64,000 nt of DNA from Juglans regia (lineage: Eukaryota > Streptophyta > Magnoliopsida > Fagales > Juglandaceae), in contig NC_049901.1 in the NCBI RefSeq assembly GCF_001411555.2, positions 14,113,190 to 14,177,189 of the forward strand, in the 5' to 3' direction. Shown here in pieces: positions 59,401-64,000 of this stretch. The position numbers and the translations under genes are program-made. The notes beneath the pieces are model-generated. The model worked only from the letters and a program-made list of their open reading frames with translations, was not told the origin of the DNA and ran no database searches. The stretch's first letter is position 1; each line of letters opens with the position of its first letter.

Positions 59401-60839
59401 CACATTTATGCACAAGTTGTGAAGAGTTTATATTGGCGCAAAGCAATGGATAATGAAATTGCTGCTTTGCAACTAAACAAAACTTGGGATATCATTGATC
59501 TGCCTATTGGAAAGAAGGCCATTGGTTCAAAATGGGTCTATAAAATTAAATACAACTCGGATGGGACAATTGAGAGGCACAAGGCACGCTTAGTTTGGAG
59601 GAAGAGATATACATAAAGACACTCGGATGGGATTCTCCAACAATTTGATGTTAATAATGCCTTTCTATATGGCAATTTGGAGGAAGAGGTATACATAAAG
59701 ATACCTCCTGGCTATTCCATTCAAAGTCCCAACAAAGTTTGCAAGTTGAACAAGAGTTTATATGGCCTTAAACAGGCTTCCCGACTATGGTATATCAAAT
59801 TCTCTTCTTCCTTGTTACACTTTGGTTTTACTCAATCCCAAGCTGATTATAGCCTCTTTACAAAAGGGTATGGTCCATATTTTATAGCATTACTCGTGTA
59901 TGTAGACGATATAGTTTTGGCTTCAAATAATTCTCATGAAATTTCTGCACTCAAAGTTTTTCTTGAGTCAAGATTCAAAATTAAAGACCTCGGTACCCTC
60001 AAGTACTTTCTCGGATTAGAGGTAGCTAGGACTTCAAATGGGATTCAATTATGCCAAAGGAAATACACTCTTGACATCTTACATGATACTGGTTTAATTG
60101 GTTGCAAGCCTAGCTTAATTCCTATGGACCCGAATCTCAAATTCAGCAAAGATGAAGGCAAGATACTTCATGATCCATCTGAGTTCAGAAGACTCATTAG
60201 ACGTCTTCTTTACCTAAGCATCACACGGCCGACTTGCAATTCTCAATTAACTTGCTCAGCCAACACATGAGTTCTCCTCGTGTCCCACATCTTCAAGTTG
60301 CCCACAAAATCCTGCGCTATGTGAAGAAGTCCCCTAGCCAGGGCTTATTTTTCCCTTCATCTTCAATCTATCAGCTCACTTCATACTGTGATTCTGATTG
60401 GGCTTCATGCCCTGATACACGGAGGTCAACCACAGGCTATTGTGTGTAAGTCACTCATCTCATGGAAATGCAAGAAACAAACAACTATATATCGCAACTC
60501 TGCTGAAGCAGAGTATCGCTCCATGGCTGCTGCCTCTTGTGAACTTGTTTGGTTAAGATATTTACTTACTGACCTCACGATTTCTCATCCTCAGCCAGCC
60601 ATTCTTCATTGTGACAGTAAGTCTGCCCTCTTTATTGCCTCAAATCCTGTTTTTCATGAGAGGACCAAACATATTGAATTAGATTGTCATCTAATTCGAG
60701 ATAAAATTCAAGAGGGTCTCATTGCCACTACATACACACCATCTACTTCACAATTGGCTGACATACTTACTAAGGCTCATCATTCTCCATCCTTTTATTC
60801 CATTTTGCTCAAGATGGGAGTAATTGACATACACTATCC
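56446..60839 (+). pseudogene. Copia gag-pol, frameshifted
   Basis: ATG 56446 opens a gag domain (LLAAENYHSWARTIRRSL, FIDGT) that breaks near 56760. It continues in other frames (KQSIHSLTQRGDDSVSLYF, 56860). A protease-like PWIIDTGGS lies near 57650, then GAG-pre-integrase WHCRMGHLSYSR (58075). The integrase core follows ([36 protein letters not shown]). The reverse transcriptase is in two frames (KAMDNEIAALQLNKTWDI 59440; VCKLNKSLYGLKQASR and YVDDIVLAS 59740-59925). The RNase H follows ([41 protein letters not shown]). At least eight frame changes or stops make it non-functional. A piece around 59605-59670 repeats 'tttggaggaagag.tatacataaag', apparently a local duplication or deletion scar. 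Confidence 0.9.
60831..60839. repeat. Target duplication of the GC-rich insertion, left
   Basis: ACACTATCC, repeated exactly at 61464-61472. Confidence 0.85.
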
Positions 60840-61463
60840 TAGGGGTGGGCAGCGGGGCCCCGCCCCCGCTGCCCCGCCTGGCTTCCGCCCCGCATAAAGA
60901 GGGCATAGGCCCCTCACCCCCCCTACCACATTAAAAAAAAAAAATTATTTATATATATTAAATAAATATATTATATATAGATATACACAATTTATAAAAG
61001 ACTTAAAATTATATTCAAGTCATTGGATTGTTTTGGCCTCCTAGGCCAATATTTATATAGGAGACCAAGGCAATACAATAGTCATCCTTAAGCAATGTGG
61101 GACTTACTACTAAGTCCCACATTGCTTAAGGATGACTATTGTATTGCCTTGGTCTCCTATATAAAAATTGGCCTAGGAGGCCAAATCAATCCAAAATCAA
61201 ACTCTAATGAGTTTAAATTTTTTTATATTTATAAATTTTAATTTATTATTTAAATTATATTATAATTTTGGTCTAAAAAAATATTTTTAGACCAAAAAAA
61301 TTTTTTTTTTAATATAATGGCCGGGGGCGGGGCGGATGGGGGTTTTTCCCCCGCCCCCCGGCACCGAGGCGGGGGGCGGGGAGAAAATCCCCAACCCCGC
61401 ATGGTGCGGAGCGGGGTGCGGGGAAGGGCACCCCCCGCCCCGCACCATGCGGGTAGCAAGCCT
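60840..61463. mobile_element. GC-rich hAT-like MITE nested in the copia element
   Basis: A 624-base insertion between exact 9-base ACACTATCC copies (8 bases if the last base belongs to the element). Its ends are rich in CCCCGCC / GGCGGGG in inverted arrangement ('tggg cagcggggcccc' left, 'ccccgccccgcaccatgcggg' right), while the core is AT-rich. The edges are 'taggggtgggc' and 'gcaagcct', only weakly inverted. Structure and target length resemble the element at 52513. Open frames over the GC-rich ends on both strands are artefacts of composition. Confidence 0.8.
61023..61194. repeat. Near-perfect 84-bp inverted repeat (foldback)
   Basis: Arms 61023-61106 and 61111-61194 match at 82 of 84 positions around a 4-base loop (CTAC). 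The arm holds 'tttggcctcctaggccaa', 'ggagaccaaggcaatacaa' and 'aagcaatgtgggactta'. If transcribed it would form a long hairpin. Confidence 0.95.
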
Positions 61464-61478
61464 ACACTATCCATCTTG

Positions 61479-61486
61479 TGGGGGGA
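61479..61486 (+). other. Polypurine tract of the second copia element
   Basis: TGGGGGGA just inside the 3' LTR. Confidence 0.8.
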
Positions 61487-61783
61487 TGTTAGAGACCACA
61501 CGGCAGCCATCACAACATTCCACTCAAGCCAGATTAGATCACTACTCAACAATGCACAGTGAGCAGAACAAAGATGATTCTAGAATAAAAGACTTGTAAT
61601 TCTGTTATGGATTTTTTGTACAAGTTAGTTAGAAAAGATTCCCTTTATTCCTTTTGTAATTACTATACATAGAAAGCCATGTACATTGTAATACGCTAGA
61701 TCAATATACAGAATTCTTCTTCAACTCTCTGCTTTGCTTTACTTGCTTTACTGCAAGTCATTCTGATTTTATCAAAATTGTTA
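61487..61783 (+). repeat. 3' LTR of the second copia element
   Basis: 297 bases, partner of 56131-56427, followed by GTCTG (61784-61788). Confidence 0.9.
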
Positions 61784-61788
61784 GTCTG

Positions 61789-62708
61789 CCTAGCGCCGCC
61801 ACTCCTCACAAGGTCGTTGAATGGTGTCTCGCCTCCCACGAGCTCATCTAAAACCCCCTTCTTCTTCACTGTGAATCCCTCAATTTTCCTCACAAAACCC
61901 ACGAATCTTCTTCTTCTCTATGAATCGTGGAGTGGCACCGACGAAGTTGGAAACCTAGCATTTTGAATATGCTTCTGTATGAAACATGGAACTAAGGATC
62001 TATAGATTTTTTCCCCTTGCCTGAAACACGCGTTTTACGTGAAGAAGAGGTCATTTCAAATTTTCTCAAATCCACTCCACGTTCACCCCTCCACTCGTCT
62101 GCCCAACGCCCTTCCCTCTACCCAGCACCCTGAGTTCATCTCACCTCTGCCGAGCGCCCCGGGTCTCCAGTTCATGGCTGTTTCTCCACCCTCTGCCCAG
62201 CTTCCTAGGTAACTCTTTCCTTCTGTATTATGGTTTTCACCACCATTTCTTCCTTCTGTATTATGGTTTCTGCTATGGTACGTGAGAGAGGTGAAGGGAG
62301 ATAAGTTTGTTTGTGTTATGGATTATGTGAGATGAGTATTGTAAATTTTGGGGCTTAGTGCATGGAGATGCTTGCAAATTTTTAGAATTTCATAGTCTTG
62401 CTATATATGGTATTAGATCAGGAAAACCCACTTGATTTCACTAGTCAATGAGTTTGTGAAGGAAGAAACCAACATTAATCTTGAATGTAGTCTTTGTGTC
62501 TTAAAATTGGCTATAATCTTGAATTTATTTCCATTGAAGTTGTGATATGCATTACCTAGAGAAGAAGAAAACAATACTACTTAAAAAAAAGATAGCAAGA
62601 AACTAGGTGAATGGCATAATGCATTAAAAATGACGCTGTTTAAAATAAAATCACCTGCACATCGGCTTTAGATATAGGCCAAGACATAAAAGAGCTCAAA
62701 AGGCTTAC
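61789..62708. other. Non-coding region right of the second copia element
   Basis: Continues the pyrimidine-rich sequence seen left of the element (61789-62220). It includes two copies of 'ttccttctgtattatggttt' (62217 and 62248). No gene supported on either strand up to the fumarase exon. Confidence 0.45.
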
Positions 62709-62819
62709 AGTAGGGAAAGTGTCATTAGAAGATTGTGATATGTTGACATGATCATTAGGGTGCACAAACGTTTCACCACGCTTATGGCCAATAATCTCAG
62801 CTGCTCTGTTTGCAATGAC
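62709..62819 (-). pseudogene. Orphan fumarase (fumarate hydratase) exon
   Basis: Exactly 37 codons on the minus strand read [16 protein letters not shown], then [21 protein letters not shown]. This is the conserved class II fumarase region containing the HPNDHVN and SSNDTFPT substrate-site motifs. It is bounded by CTTCTAG on the upstream side and GTAAGC on the downstream side, so the splice sites look intact. Two unusual residues (Ile for Arg in HVNRSQ, Thr in GETF) are seen. I found no neighbouring fumarase exons within 1 kb on either side. It is therefore most likely a captured or duplicated exon with flanking intron, not a gene. The full enzyme makes malate from fumarate in mitochondria or cytosol. 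Confidence 0.85.
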
Positions 62820-64000
62820 CTAGAAGTAAAGAAGTTTTACACCCAACATACTTGATTGTAAAGATATGTACTGAAAAAGATGAATATCTATATGCTTTAT
62901 CAATAGAGAGCACCGTATCTTCACCTCCCTAAACTTAGAAGCACTTGCTAGGATGCTAAATGGGCCACATATTTTCCTTCATTGGCATGTCAAATCTCTT
63001 AAATGAGTCTTTGTGGAGAGGCTATATGTCTATCTTTCTGGAGATTATATGTCTATCTTAAACTCAGTATGCCCTGTGGTGCAGTTTGTGGAGATTATGT
63101 TGTTTTAAGAATTTTTGTATATTCTAGAGAGGGTTTTTGGTAGCATGAGCCGACTGGTCTACATGTAGAGGGTTTTAGGTTGCATGATCCATGTTTATGT
63201 TGGTTAAATGTGTCTTTGGTGGCTTGATCCATGTGTACGTACGTTGGTAGCATGATCCATGCAGAGGTTTGTTTCTTTCCTTTCTCTTACTAAAATTTAC
63301 CATACTTCATAACTGTTTGGGGTACTTTGCTTGAATTTTGTCTAAAGAAATTAAGGATGTTAGTTATGTGCAGATTGGTTTAATGATGGAGTATTTTGAC
63401 TATTAAAGTTTCATCATTACTCATTTTTGTGTTCCTTTTCTAGTTTATCATTAGACAAATTTTCCTCATTATGGCTTTCAATATCTGATCTGTCTGTTTC
63501 TGCCATTTTTCATATCTAGTCTTGAACTTTGGTAAACATTCACCCAGTATTTTGAATGGTTTTGTGGTGCAAACTTCGGATTGACTAAAATTGACTAAAT
63601 TGGAAGCGAAGACAAAATGTTGAATTAATGGATATGGTCTTTTGTTTGTAACTGGCCAAACCAGATGAATTAATGGATTTTTTCTTTTTCTTTTTCTTTT
63701 TTTTTTCTTTTTGTTTTTTTTTCTTGCTCTTTTTGTAGCACATTCTACCTTTAGAAACACATTGTTAGCACCTTCTAAAGAAACTTGACAGAGTTTTACA
63801 TTACTTTGGAAGATGTGAATTTCAGGTAAGTTGGACCTGTAGCAGATTACTCAAATTGAATTTTAGATCATTGTAAAATGGGTGAAACACATACCATGGT
63901 TAATTCATCTCATTATCTGATCATGCTAAGTCTACCAGCCAACAATTATTTATTAACTTGAATTCACTTTGGGAAAATGCTGAAAAGTAACTAGTCTTTT
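62820..64000. other. Non-coding end of the window
   Basis: No gene recognised. 63060-63270 repeats 'gtagcatgatccatg..' variants (three loose copies at 63139, 63183 and 63245). A pyrimidine run lies at 63678-63735. The lysine-rich minus-strand frame 63440-63760 reads through that run and is not supported as a gene. Confidence 0.45.

Larger units (their letters stand above)
56131..61783 (+). mobile_element. Ty1/copia LTR retrotransposon, degenerate
   Basis: Plus-strand element with two 297-base LTRs that differ at about 19 positions by eye (6%). It has a primer site at 56428, a frameshifted gag-pol and a purine tract (TGGGGGGA, 61479-61486) before the 3' LTR. It carries a younger GC-rich insertion at 60840-61463. 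It is clearly older than the copia element in the P450 intron. Confidence 0.93.

Noticed and set aside
61250..61599. Glycine/proline-rich frames on both strands
   Set aside because: GC-rich end of a MITE running into a copia LTR; compositional artefact.
63440..63760. Lysine/arginine-rich 106-codon frame
   Set aside because: Created by a pyrimidine run; the remainder shows no recognisable domain.
1..64000. CRISPR arrays, tRNA or rRNA genes, integrated viral genomes
   Set aside because: Direct repeats found are LTRs, microsatellites or transposon subterminal repeats. No cloverleaf or rRNA-like segments were noticed, and the RT-containing elements have LTR-retrotransposon or LINE organisation rather than pararetroviral organisation.

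Overview
The window looks like plant nuclear DNA from a woody eudicot. It is AT-rich and intron-containing, dominated by nested transposable elements, and holds two complete A-type cytochrome P450 genes. A dispersed MITE family with 'tttggata...tatccaaa' ends and internal 'catctcatctcatc' runs resembles repeats I associate with Fagales (walnut/hickory family). That taxonomic placement is recall, not proof. There are no rRNA or tRNA genes, CRISPR arrays or bacterial-style operons.

Layout. (1) 1-23649: a decayed CACTA (En/Spm) DNA transposon on the minus strand. It shows TNP2 transposase pieces (TAM domain, core, DUF4218, DUF4216), a TNPA-like piece, ACGTTCGAACGT-type subterminal repeats and a right terminus at 23649; the left terminus lies outside the window. 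Two retroelements sit inside it. A Ty3/gypsy element with two ~1.39 kb LTRs and a large internal pol deletion (2853-10428) cuts the TNP2 gene in its DUF4218 part. A full-length L1-type LINE with a 14-bp target duplication (14650-20537) sits in the subterminal repeats. (2) 23650-25349: intergenic. (3) 25350-38300: two tandem CYP71-clan P450 genes on the minus strand, of 509 and 502 codons. The second carries a young Ty1/copia element (342-bp LTRs differing at 2 positions, one in-frame stop in the polyprotein) in its single intron, in the same orientation as the gene. (4) 38300-48500: AT-rich tandem duplications, a probable 3.3-kb non-autonomous Helitron (40240-43583), several MITEs, a UDP-glycosyltransferase (UGT83A-like) 5' pseudogene fragment, a MITE carrying a minisatellite, and a scrap of a gypsy element. 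(5) 48560-51330: a dead PIF/Harbinger element with its Myb-like partner (split by a MITE) and its transposase (catalytic Asp positions replaced). (6) 52000-55900: a cluster of MITEs, including a 590-bp hAT-like one with an 8-bp target duplication, plus CACTA-like ends. (7) 56131-61783: an older copia element (297-bp LTRs, 19 differences by eye) with a frameshifted gag-pol. It carries a GC-rich hAT-like insertion, which in turn contains a nearly perfect 84-bp inverted repeat. (8) 61789-64000: non-coding sequence containing one orphan fumarase exon with intact splice sites.

Only the two P450 genes look like functional host genes. The rest is a stratified record of insertions in which relative ages can be read from nesting and LTR divergence. 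I found no clear new enzymatic or defence system. The most unusual structures are the P450 intron insertion with the unequal similarity of the two P450 exons, the triple nest at 60840-61463, and the CACTA/LINE/gypsy nest.
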